From positions 1-13,393 of the forward strand of contig CAMGTS010000013.1 of NCBI GenBank assembly GCA_946062035.1: DNA of 13,393 bases, given 5' to 3'. This document shows positions 1-6,735 of the stretch, piece by piece. The stretch's first letter is position 1. Each line of letters opens with the position of its first letter. The position numbers and the translations under genes were made by a program. The DNA is from an uncultured Bacteroidales bacterium. Lineage in GTDB: Bacteria; Bacteroidota; Bacteroidia; Bacteroidales; UBA932. The notes beneath the pieces were generated by a model. That model ran no database searches. It had not been told where the DNA came from and saw only the letters and a list, made by a program, of their open reading frames with translations.

Positions 1-242
1 ATCATGGACCTTGCCAACAAGAACACTTACCTCTCTGCGCAACAGTTAGTGGGTAGGCGGAACTTCGAGGAAAAATCCTTGCGAGAATAAAGTCGGGTAA
101 CGCAACGCTGTCTGAGATTCAGGCAATGGCAACTCCAGAATCAGAACATATGGCTATAAAGGTGTTGAGAATGCTTGTGGATGAAGGTGTTGTGCTGTTT
201 GAAGCGGCTTCGGGCGTACTTTCTTTGAAAAATTCCATATAG
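1..242 (+). pseudogene. 3' end of an unrecognised gene, reading frame broken by an apparent 1-base deletion
   Basis: The + strand is open in frame 1 from the window edge to a TAA at 88-90, and the third frame is open from 57 to a TAG at 240-242. Read with one extra A in the A5 run at 71-75, the two join into a smooth protein of about 79 residues whose junction reads NFEEKILARIKSGNATL. The later part (TLSEIQ, then MAIKVLRMLVDEGVV) looks like helices followed by a short strand, as in a winged-helix domain; that is inference, and I do not recognise the family. The real start may lie outside the window, or be the ATG at 4-6. The break could be a real mutation, a sequencing error in a homopolymer, or slippage. 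The gene converges on the Fur-family gene with a 44-nt gap. Confidence 0.4.
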
Positions 243-286
243 TGGCTTCAATGCCCTGTCGCTTGACGGTAATGCGTGTTTTGTGG

Positions 287-715
287 CTACACGCCTTTAT
301 TACATTTCGGGCAGAGCCCTTTCAGCATGTAGTTGACGGAGTGCAGACGGAACCCTTTCGGAATCTTAATCATGGGAATATGTTCGTTTTCAAGGCAAAA
401 GGTCTCCTTGCAATTCTCGCAATAAAAATGAACATGTTGATCGGTTAGATGGTGATGGGACTCTGAGGGGCAAAGCTCGTATTTCAGAGAGCGGCTGCCG
501 TCTTCGATAACATGGATTATATCCTTTTCTGAGAAAAGCTTCAATACCCGGAAAATACTCGCTTTATCCATCGTGCTCAGCGAAATCTCCAAGTCCGCAA
601 GGCTGATAGGGTGGGATATCTTTGATAATTCATTCATGACCAACACCCTGTTGACCGTAGGCTTGACCCCCTTACGTTCCAATATCTCAATAGCATCTTT
701 CATATCAAATATCAC
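287..715 (-). CDS. Fur-family metal-responsive transcriptional regulator
   Basis: DNA-binding repressor of the Fur/Zur/PerR family. An N-terminal winged helix (residues about 5-80, with KPTVNRVLVMNEL and ASIFRVLKLFSEKDII) is followed by a metal-binding dimerisation domain. Two CxxC pairs, C99/C102 and C135/C138, fit the structural zinc site; H87-H89, H94, H96 and C82 are candidates for the regulatory site. The C-terminal pattern GFRLHSVNYMLKGLCPKC looks more like Zur than Fur, but the metal cannot be fixed from sequence. The longest reading starts at a GTG (715-713); the ATG at 703-701 gives 138 residues beginning MKDAIEILERKGVKPT, which fits the family better and leaves the hairpin at 716-737 clear of the start. 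Length is normal. It has its own probable promoter and a palindrome that could be its operator, so self-regulation is likely. Confidence 0.9.
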   Translation of the reverse strand: MIFDMKDAIEILERKGVKPTVNRVLVMNELSKISHPISLADLEISLSTMDKASIFRVLKLFSEKDIIHVIEDGSRSLKYELCPSESHHHLTDQHVHFYCENCKETFCLENEHIPMIKIPKGFRLHSVNYMLKGLCPKCNKGV

Positions 716-737
716 TCAGTCTCCATCCTCAGACTGA
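716..737 (-). promoter_or_regulatory. Perfect inverted repeat in the leader of the Fur-family gene
   Basis: Arms TCAGTCT (716-722) and AGACTGA (731-737) are perfect reverse complements with an 8-nt spacer. The repeat lies between the predicted transcription start (about 740) and the start codon. It could form an RNA hairpin in the leader or be a protein-binding site; it has no T-tract on the gene strand, so it is not an intrinsic terminator. Confidence 0.45.
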
Positions 738-746
738 TTCCAATAG

Positions 747-765
747 CAAATGTAACCAAATTACA
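747..765 (-). promoter_or_regulatory. Probable promoter with overlapping Fur-family operator candidate
   Basis: On the - strand TACATTTG (754 to 747) matches the Bacteroidota -7 consensus TAnnTTTG and would start RNA near 740. No good -33 TTTG was found at the usual spacing. Overlapping it by 4 bp is TGTAACCAAATTACA (751-765), with perfect TGTAA/TTACA outer arms and a 15-bp length equal to the 7-1-7 operators of the Fur family. A repressor bound here would cover the promoter. The same palindrome could instead be a weak hairpin at the end of the upstream beta-lactamase transcript. Confidence 0.5.
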
Positions 766-788
766 ATGCGTTCGGCTTGCAGTTTATT

Positions 789-1709
789 TTACTCTGCGTA
801 AAGCGTCGAGTATATGATCTCAGAGATATGTGATATGGCTTCTCCGGCCTCTTGGTTTGTCCCGCCGAAATCCTTTACGAATACTACGAGAGTATAGTGG
901 CTTCCGTCAGGGAGTGTGATGTAGGCGGCATCGTTGTGTGCCATCAGCCTTCCGCTGTCGTACCTGTACCCTGAGCCTGTTTTATGAGCGACTGTTATGC
1001 TGTCCCTGCCGGCCAATGGTGCTCCGATCCTGTCACCTGTCTTGCACTCGGCGAGGGTAGTACAGATAAACTCTTTATGTTCGGGTGAAATTATGTTTTC
1101 GTTGAAAAGTTTTTCCAAGAGAATCGCCACCGCTAATGGAGAAGAGTGATTTTCGAAACTCAGGGAGTGGTCGCTCCAGATTTGAGCCTCGGTAACGGCC
1201 ATCTTAAAGCAGTCCCGCGGCATAATCGTCGCCATGAATTTATCGGCATCCGATACACTCTGGATGCTGTCAAACAGGTAGTTACTTAAGTTGTTGTCAC
1301 TTTGCGTCAATGTGTAGCGAAGCATCTCCCTTACTGAAATTTGCAGCCATTCTCCCGAATGCTCTTCCAGCACAGGTGACCATGTGTCCGGATTTAGCTT
1401 TTTGAGATTCAGATTGATAACTGTATCCAACGAGGTGCCGCGCTTCTCGAAAAGATGGCAGAGGGAAATCGCCTGATGCAGCTTGAACACGCTCATCAGT
1501 GAATATTTGTCTTCATTGTTGACAGTCAGAAGAGCTCCGTCGTCTGTTATAAGTGCTATTCCTATTTCTCCGGGATACTCTTTGACTACGGATTCTAAAG
1601 AGTCCTTCAACGTTTCAAGCGTTTCGCTTTCTGTCAGCTTCTTATTGGAATTTGTGCAAGCGGTTAGAGCCGCAAGTGCTGTGACGATCGTAATCAGTAT
1701 CTGTCTCAT
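789..1709 (-). CDS. Class A (subclass A2) beta-lactamase, predicted lipoprotein
   Basis: Serine hydrolase that opens the beta-lactam ring of penicillins or cephalosporins in the periplasm. All class A motifs are present: SVFK at 73-76 (catalytic serine and lysine), SDN at 137-139, EAQI at 174-177 supplying the general-base glutamate, and KTG at 243-245. The spacing and flanking sequence (YSLMSVFKLHQA; HNDAAYITLPDG; VVFVKDFGG) resemble the CfxA/CepA/CblA/PER branch typical of Bacteroidota. Residues 1-18 form a short signal ending in the lipobox LTAC, so C18 is probably lipidated and the enzyme membrane-anchored. Length (306) is usual. It lies 111 nt after maf and upstream of the Fur-family gene in the same direction, with no LysR-type regulator next to it and no mobile element in view. 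The substrate range cannot be read from the sequence. Confidence 0.93.
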   Translation of the reverse strand: MRQILITIVTALAALTACTNSNKKLTESETLETLKDSLESVVKEYPGEIGIALITDDGALLTVNNEDKYSLMSVFKLHQAISLCHLFEKRGTSLDTVINLNLKKLNPDTWSPVLEEHSGEWLQISVREMLRYTLTQSDNNLSNYLFDSIQSVSDADKFMATIMPRDCFKMAVTEAQIWSDHSLSFENHSSPLAVAILLEKLFNENIISPEHKEFICTTLAECKTGDRIGAPLAGRDSITVAHKTGSGYRYDSGRLMAHNDAAYITLPDGSHYTLVVFVKDFGGTNQEAGEAISHISEIIYSTLYAE

Positions 1710-1735
1710 GTTCCTGTATATTGATTTTAGGTTTT

Positions 1736-1780
1736 CTTAAGTACTTGATTCTTAAGCACTTGATTCGATAGTATTTGAAT
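1736..1780. repeat. Tandem 15-bp repeat upstream of the beta-lactamase gene
   Basis: Two units, CTTAAGTACTTGATT (1736-1750) and CTTAAGCACTTGATT (1751-1765), agree at 14 of 15 positions. A third, weaker unit (1766-1780, CGATAGTATTTGAAT) agrees at about 10. The array begins 26 nt upstream of the beta-lactamase start codon and fills much of the 111-nt gap after maf. The first two units contain the palindrome CTTAAG. No TAnnTTTG element was found in this gap, so the promoter of the beta-lactamase gene, if it has its own, is not identified. Confidence 0.75.
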
Positions 1781-1820
1781 TCGTCAGAGGATAGGCCTGT
1801 TCTGTGTAATATTTTCTATA

Positions 1821-2417
1821 TCAGAATGCAAGCAGCTCTTTGTACAGCTTTTGTACTGGCAGGCCGATAACCGTATAGACGCTGCCTCTTATGCTTTCAA
1901 TCCCGGCAAGGCCGATCCATTCCTGAATTGCGTAAGCTCCCGCCTTATCGTATGGCTTGAAATTTTCTATATACCACTCTATCTCATCATCGCTGAGGTT
2001 TGAAAATGTGACATCTGTCCTGTCTGAGAATGAGATACTGTGTTGTAAATCTTTGATACACACCGCAGTTGCGACACTGTGAGTTTTGCCGCACAAGCTC
2101 TTTACCATGTCAAAAGCCTCTTTGTGAGAAGCGGGCTTGCCTAACTTCTGTCCGTCGAGAATCACTATCGTATCTGAGGTTATTAAAATATCACCCTCTT
2201 GTAATTCCCCGTCGAAGTGAAGGGCTTTTTGCTCTGCGATGTATTGGGGCACATCGAATGCCGATAAATTTTCAGGGTAGGTTTCGTCGTAGTCTTTGAC
2301 CCTCCCCAATATAAAATCAACCCCAAGTTCTCCGAGCAATTCTCTTCTTCTCGGTGAGCCTGAGGCGAGTATAATGCGCTTACTGTTAAGCCTTTGTTGT
2401 AGTAGATTATGCGCCAC
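1821..2417 (-). CDS. maf: Maf-family nucleoside triphosphate pyrophosphatase
   Basis: Maf/YhdE-family enzyme that hydrolyses nucleoside triphosphates (dTTP, UTP or modified nucleotides in characterised members) to the monophosphate and pyrophosphate; Maf has also been linked to septum formation. The family signature ASGSPRRREL is at 18-27, the catalytic aspartate is in SDTIV (81-85), the conserved lysine lies in GKPAS (93-97), and DKAGAYAIQEW (157-167) and GSVYTVIGLPV (178-188) complete the fold. The residues around DKAGAYAIQ fit the dTTP/UTP-type subgroup better than the m7GTP type; this is from memory of the family. Length (198) is normal. The start codon lies inside the end of the upstream kdsC-like gene (11-nt overlap), so translation is probably coupled. 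It appears to be the last gene of the etf operon. Confidence 0.93.
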   Translation of the reverse strand: MAHNLLQQRLNSKRIILASGSPRRRELLGELGVDFILGRVKDYDETYPENLSAFDVPQYIAEQKALHFDGELQEGDILITSDTIVILDGQKLGKPASHKEAFDMVKSLCGKTHSVATAVCIKDLQHSISFSDRTDVTFSNLSDDEIEWYIENFKPYDKAGAYAIQEWIGLAGIESIRGSVYTVIGLPVQKLYKELLAF

Positions 2418-2994
2418 CGCCTTTTGTCTTATAGACCTCTCTGTATTCGGATTCCTTGCCTTCTCTCCATTTTTCGTATTCAGGCGGGTTGAGAATCCAT
2501 TTGCCCTGAAGTTTAAGGACTTGCTCTAAGAGATTCCTTACAGCACCTTTTCCGCCGGGATATTCCGACACATAGTCGCATACATCCTTGACCTCCTGAA
2601 CCGCATCCGAAGGACAGGCGGCAAGCCCGCATAACTTCAGTACGGGAATATCCGGAAGATCATCGCCCATATACGCAACCTCTTCAGGTTCAAGGTTATA
2701 CTTTTTGCAAAATTCCAAGAAGACAGGCGCTTTGTCTCTCTTGCCCATGTAAACTTCATGTGCGAGAGTAGGCCAAAAACGTTTTTCGATAGAATCGCTC
2801 TGCCCTCCTGTAATTATCGCAATAGTGTATCCGTTCATATAGGCAATCCTCAGACCAAGCCCGTCCTTGGCATTGAATGTTCTTACGAGGTCTCCGGTCT
2901 CAGGAAGGCACATTACGTCTCCCGTTGTGAAAACGCCATCCACATCGAATGCGAATGCCTTGATCTTGTTGAGCTTGGTCTTGTAGTTTGCCAT
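2407..2994 (-). CDS. kdsC: KdsC-type HAD phosphatase (Kdo-8-phosphate phosphatase)
   Basis: HAD-superfamily phosphatase of the cap-less C0 type that removes phosphate from 3-deoxy-D-manno-octulosonate 8-phosphate to give Kdo for lipid A-core synthesis in the cytoplasm. Motif I is FDVDGV (16-21; nucleophile D17, acid/base D19), motif II is ITGG (61-64), the motif III lysine is probably K88, and motif IV is MGDDLPD (109-115) with D111 and D112 as magnesium ligands. GGKGAVRNL (147-155) matches the C-terminal tail that reaches the neighbouring active site in the KdsC tetramer. At 195 residues it is slightly longer than the usual 170-190, with a charged tail after 165. It begins 10 nt after the dehydrogenase stop and overlaps maf. 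Other C0 sugar phosphatases are a minor alternative. Confidence 0.88.
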   Translation of the reverse strand: MANYKTKLNKIKAFAFDVDGVFTTGDVMCLPETGDLVRTFNAKDGLGLRIAYMNGYTIAIITGGQSDSIEKRFWPTLAHEVYMGKRDKAPVFLEFCKKYNLEPEEVAYMGDDLPDIPVLKLCGLAACPSDAVQEVKDVCDYVSEYPGGKGAVRNLLEQVLKLQGKWILNPPEYEKWREGKESEYREVYKTKGGGA

Positions 2995-3004
2995 ATCTGT
3001 AAAA

Positions 3005-4783
3005 TTATTCTGCGTAAACTTTATCCAAATCGCCCTTTACGTTCTTGAATGCGGCAAGGGCTGTCTCAGGATCTGAATTCTTGATATATGAGTAACGCTC
3101 GTTGTTCCAAGACTCACTCTTATTGGTGAAGATCTCGGCTGAATCAACGAAGTTGGCGCATCTCATAGAATCATTGAGAAGCAGGTAAGACTCAATGATG
3201 AACGCTGCCATCTCGCAGAGCTTACGTGCCTGGAAATCAATGTACTCAGGGTCCTTATCGGCAACCATCGCAACAGCCTCTTCGAACTGCGCGGTCATTG
3301 CGACAAGTTTAGCCTTTACGCTTTCCAATCTCTTAGTCGCACCCGGACAAGCCGCCTCGACTTCTGCCGCTACTGAGAACGGTACCGCCTCATAATCCTT
3401 GATGAGAGCGAGGTATGAACCGTTGGTTATATAACGGATAGCCGCAACAGTCTGAAGCTGTGATGTTCCCTCGTAGATAGTGGTGATTCTCGCATCACGG
3501 TAGAGTCTCTCGACAGGGTACTCTCTCATATAACCGCTACCGCCGTGAACCTGAATGGCGTCGTATGCGTTCTGGTTACAGAACTCGGAAGCTGTCATCT
3601 TCAGGATAGGGGTAAGCATATCAGCGAGCTTAGAGTACTTCTTCTGCTCTTTTCTCTCTTCTGGTGTAAGTTTTCTGTCACCTGTAACGAGAGCGTTGAG
3701 TGATTTGTAAACATCAACAAATCTTGAAGTCTCGTAAAGGATCGCACGTGAAGCCTGGAGTTTCGCCTTCATGATTCCGAGCATCTCGACGACAGCAGGG
3801 AACTCGATAATCTTCTTACGGAACTGCTCTCTCTCATTAGCGTATTTCAAAGCCTCTCTGTATGCGGCCTCTGAGATACCTACGCTCTGTGCGCCCACAC
3901 CGAGACGTGCTCCGTTCATCAAAGACATAACGTATTTGATAAGACCGAGCTTAGGCTCACCGACAATCTTAGCAGGTGCGTTGTTGAATACAAGTTCGCA
4001 AGTAGGAGAGCCGTGGATACCGAGTTTGTTCTCGATTCTTCTTACGGTCACGCCTCCCCATTTCTTGTCATGAACAAAGTATGAAAGGCCGCGGGCATCA
4101 GTCGTGCCAGCCTCTGAACGGGCGAGAACCAACTTGATATCAGCGTCACCGTTGGTGATGAAACGCTTGACACCGTTGAGCATCCACATACCTTTCGCTT
4201 CGTCCCAAGATGCCTTGAGCGCTACTGCCTGAAGGTCTGAACCTGCATCAGGCTCTGTAAGGTCCATAGAGCAAGTTTCACCGTTATAGATGCGTGGGAG
4301 GAACTCTTTCTTGATTTCCTCAGAAGCGAACTCAGCTATAGTCTCGGCACAGTCCTGCAAGCCCCAGATGTTTGCGTAACCTGCGTCAGCTCTTGCCACA
4401 AGCTCCTCAGCCATAACATAAGGAACAGTCGAGAAGTTCAGACCGCCGTACTCTCTCTGAAGAGCTATGCCATATACACCCGCTTTGGTGAGAGCCTCCT
4501 GATTTTTTGTAGTGCCGGCAGCGTAAGTGACTCTACCGTCCTTGCATACAGGGCCGTCCAAATCGACCTGCTCTGCGTTAGGTGCGATAATGTCACCGCA
4601 AATCTCACCGACAACGTCCATGACTCTGTCGTATGAGTCCAAAGCATCCTTAAGATCTTTTGGAGCGTAATCATACTTGCCGTAATCTTTATAGTTGTCC
4701 TCTCTTAGCTCTACAATCCTCTTCATCAGGGGGTTAGAGAGCTGAAACTTTAAATCCGAATTGTCTTTATAATAATTAGCCAT
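3005..4783 (-). CDS. Acyl-CoA dehydrogenase family protein, long form
   Basis: FAD enzyme that forms the alpha-beta double bond of an acyl-CoA thioester and passes electrons to ETF. It has the N-terminal helical domain (about 40-170), the flavin-contacting middle domain with MDLTEPDAGSDLQ (173-185) and KRFITNGDAD (206-215), and the C-terminal helical domain with QVHGGSGYMREYPVERLYRD (411-430). IYEGT at 436-440 carries E438, the position of the catalytic base in short- and medium-chain members. At 592 residues it is far longer than the usual 380: there is an insertion near 358-392 and about 140 residues after the core, matching the extended acyl-CoA dehydrogenases with an extra C-terminal helical domain. 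A strong AGGAGG at 4796-4791 marks the start, 12 nt after etfA. The chain-length preference cannot be told from sequence. Confidence 0.93.
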   Translation of the reverse strand: MANYYKDNSDLKFQLSNPLMKRIVELREDNYKDYGKYDYAPKDLKDALDSYDRVMDVVGEICGDIIAPNAEQVDLDGPVCKDGRVTYAAGTTKNQEALTKAGVYGIALQREYGGLNFSTVPYVMAEELVARADAGYANIWGLQDCAETIAEFASEEIKKEFLPRIYNGETCSMDLTEPDAGSDLQAVALKASWDEAKGMWMLNGVKRFITNGDADIKLVLARSEAGTTDARGLSYFVHDKKWGGVTVRRIENKLGIHGSPTCELVFNNAPAKIVGEPKLGLIKYVMSLMNGARLGVGAQSVGISEAAYREALKYANEREQFRKKIIEFPAVVEMLGIMKAKLQASRAILYETSRFVDVYKSLNALVTGDRKLTPEERKEQKKYSKLADMLTPILKMTASEFCNQNAYDAIQVHGGSGYMREYPVERLYRDARITTIYEGTSQLQTVAAIRYITNGSYLALIKDYEAVPFSVAAEVEAACPGATKRLESVKAKLVAMTAQFEEAVAMVADKDPEYIDFQARKLCEMAAFIIESYLLLNDSMRCANFVDSAEIFTNKSESWNNERYSYIKNSDPETALAAFKNVKGDLDKVYAE

Positions 4784-4790
4784 TGTATCT

Positions 4791-4796
4791 CCTCCT
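4791..4796 (-). promoter_or_regulatory. Strong Shine-Dalgarno site for the acyl-CoA dehydrogenase
   Basis: On the - strand AGGAGG ends 7 nt before the ATG (4783-4781) and its first A is also the first base of the rev-comp T4796 in the etfA stop codon TAA (4798-4796). This is a near-perfect ribosome-binding site in a genome whose other starts in this window have only weak purine stretches or none. It suggests that the dehydrogenase is translated more strongly than its operon neighbours. Confidence 0.75.
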
Positions 4797-5815
4797 TATT
4801 TGCTTTGCTTCTTGTATGATGCTATAAGTTTCGGAACAACCTCGTTGAGATCACCGATGATAGAGTAGTCTGCAATCTTATGGATCGGAGCCTCAGGGTC
4901 GTTGTTGATCGCGATAATTATCTTGCTCTGGTCCCTACCTGCCTTATGCTGGATGGCACCGCTTACACCTACGCAAATCAGAACCTTAGGTCTTACGGTA
5001 ACACCCGTCTGGCCGATCTGACGTGCGTTCTCGACGAAACCGGCGTCAACCGCCGCACGGCTTGCTCCGACCTCTCCGCCGAGAGTTTTCGCAAGGTCAA
5101 ATATGAGTTTGAAGTTTTCTTTGCTTCCTACACCATATCCGCCGTCAACGATAAGCTGTGCGCCTTTGATATCAATCTTTCTCTCTTCGATTTCCCTCTT
5201 GACGATTTCGACCGCAAAGTCGCTGTCAACAAGAATCTTTGAAGTGTTAACCTCCTGGATTGTGCCCTCTACAGGGTTTGCGAGAGGCTCTTTTTTCATA
5301 ACGCCCTCACGAACGGTAGCCATCTGAGGTCTGTGCTCAGGGTTTACGATAGTGGCTATGATGTTACCTCCGAATGCAGGACGAATCTGATAGAGAAGGT
5401 TAGTGTATTTCTTTCCTGTCTTGTTATCGTCGTGATCTCCGATCTCCAACGATGTGCAGTCTGCTGTAAGACCGCTGTGGAGTGCGCTTGAAACTCTTGG
5501 CGCAAGGTCACGACCTATTGTCGTCGCACCGAAAAGTGCGATCTGAGGTTTCTCTTCGTTGAATACGCTGATTGTAATGGCGGCGTATGGGAGTGTGCGG
5601 AAGAATTCCAGGCGAGGATCATCAGCCAAAATAACTTTTTTCGCTCCGTACTTATAAAGTTCAGCTGCAAGTCCTTTTACGTTGCTGCCAATGAGAAGCG
5701 CATGAACTTCAACATTAAGCTGTGCGGCAAGTGATCTCGCTTTTGTAAGAAGCTCAAGGCTTACATCGCAGATCTTTCCGCCGTCTGTTTCGGTAAAAAC
5801 TATAATATTATTCAT
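4796..5815 (-). CDS. etfA: Electron transfer flavoprotein, alpha subunit
   Basis: FAD-carrying large subunit of the ETF heterodimer, which relays electrons between acyl-CoA dehydrogenases and another acceptor or donor. The N-terminal alpha/beta domain (1-190) includes ALFGATTIGRDLAPRVSSAL (93-112), SGLTADCTSLEI (114-125) and QIRPAFGGNIIATI (143-156). The C-terminal FAD domain (about 215-335) has GASRAAVDAG (250-259), GQTGV (268-272), VGVSGAIQH (282-290) and INNDPEAPI (303-311), all standard FAD contacts. SGLTADCT and RPAFGGN are typical of ETFs from anaerobes, including bifurcating ones, and differ from the mitochondrial type; this is from memory of the family. Length (339) is normal. It lies 20 nt after etfB and 12 nt before the dehydrogenase gene. 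Confidence 0.96.
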   Translation of the reverse strand: MNNIIVFTETDGGKICDVSLELLTKARSLAAQLNVEVHALLIGSNVKGLAAELYKYGAKKVILADDPRLEFFRTLPYAAITISVFNEEKPQIALFGATTIGRDLAPRVSSALHSGLTADCTSLEIGDHDDNKTGKKYTNLLYQIRPAFGGNIIATIVNPEHRPQMATVREGVMKKEPLANPVEGTIQEVNTSKILVDSDFAVEIVKREIEERKIDIKGAQLIVDGGYGVGSKENFKLIFDLAKTLGGEVGASRAAVDAGFVENARQIGQTGVTVRPKVLICVGVSGAIQHKAGRDQSKIIIAINNDPEAPIHKIADYSIIGDLNEVVPKLIASYKKQSK

Positions 5816-5835
5816 ACTTTCTGATTTTCTGTTTG

Positions 5836-6717
5836 TTAACCAATCTCGTGATTTGCCATCAACTCTCCGATAAGAGCGTCGATGTCTTCGTCAGAACCGG
5901 TGATTCTCTTTGACTCCTTAGCCTTGAATACGATGTTCTCAACTTTCTTTACCTTGGTAGGTGAGCCGGCGAAACCGTAGCTGTCAGGATCGCCTCCGAC
6001 ATCGTCAACAGTCCATTCCTGTATGCTGAGGTATGGCTTTTCTTCTGTAGAAATCAAATATTTACCCTCATTTGCAGGATCTTTCTCTTCGTTGGCGGTC
6101 CTTGCATATTTGTATTTGAGGAGGTTCTTGGCGTTGCGCGGACGGCAAGGCGCTGCGGTAGCGTGAACCGTGACAAGGCAAGGCAGAGTTGATGTAACGA
6201 TCTCAATACCTCTTTCGAGTCTTCTGAGGATGGTTACCTTATTGTCAACTATATCAGTGATTTCCTCAGCGTATGTAACTTGAGGAATGTTGAGCTTCTC
6301 CGCAACCTGAGGTCCTACCTGTGCGGTATCACCGTCGATGGCCTGTCTTCCCGCAACGATGATATCAGGATTCATCTTCTTGACAGCCTGTGAAATCGCA
6401 TATGAGGTAGCGAGAGTATCCGCACCTGCGAAACGGCGGTCTGTAAGGAGAACGCCTCCGTCTGTACCACGGAAAAGGCCTTCGCGGATTATTTCAGCCG
6501 CACGGAAAGGTCCCATGGTCAAGACGTAAACCTTTGATCCGGGAAATTTATCCTTGATTCTGAGAGCCTGCTCCAGTGCGTTCATGTCTTCAGGGTTGAA
6601 GATCGCAGGAAGCGCAGCTCTGTTAACTGTTCCCTCTGGGGTCATTGCGTCCTTGCCAACATTCCTTGTATCAGGAACTTGCTTGGCTAAGACTACAATC
6701 TTAAATTCTTTACTCAT
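5836..6717 (-). CDS. etfB: Electron transfer flavoprotein, beta subunit
   Basis: Small ETF subunit, which holds a nucleotide (AMP in classical ETFs, a second FAD in bifurcating ones) and contacts the dehydrogenase. FKIVVLAKQVPDT (5-17) opens the family fold. ADTLATSYAISQAV (99-112) and AGRQAIDGDTAQVGPQVAEK (122-141) form the nucleotide-binding region; the DGDTAQVGPQ form is the one usual in anaerobe ETFs, whereas mitochondrial ETF has a different sequence there. The dehydrogenase recognition loop (about 185-203) reads HATAAPCRPRNAKNLLKYK, which differs from the mitochondrial loop and suggests a dedicated partner, most likely the acyl-CoA dehydrogenase two genes downstream. At 293 residues it is somewhat longer than the usual 250-265, with an additional charged stretch near 207-232. 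It starts 18 nt after the DUF3467 gene. Confidence 0.95.
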   Translation of the reverse strand: MSKEFKIVVLAKQVPDTRNVGKDAMTPEGTVNRAALPAIFNPEDMNALEQALRIKDKFPGSKVYVLTMGPFRAAEIIREGLFRGTDGGVLLTDRRFAGADTLATSYAISQAVKKMNPDIIVAGRQAIDGDTAQVGPQVAEKLNIPQVTYAEEITDIVDNKVTILRRLERGIEIVTSTLPCLVTVHATAAPCRPRNAKNLLKYKYARTANEEKDPANEGKYLISTEEKPYLSIQEWTVDDVGGDPDSYGFAGSPTKVKKVENIVFKAKESKRITGSDEDIDALIGELMANHEIG

Positions 6718-6735
6718 ATCTTCTGATTTTAAAAA

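Noticed and set aside
255..269. Small hairpin between the converging genes as a terminator
   Set aside because: The stem is only about five pairs with one G-U pair, and there is no proper T-tract on either strand.
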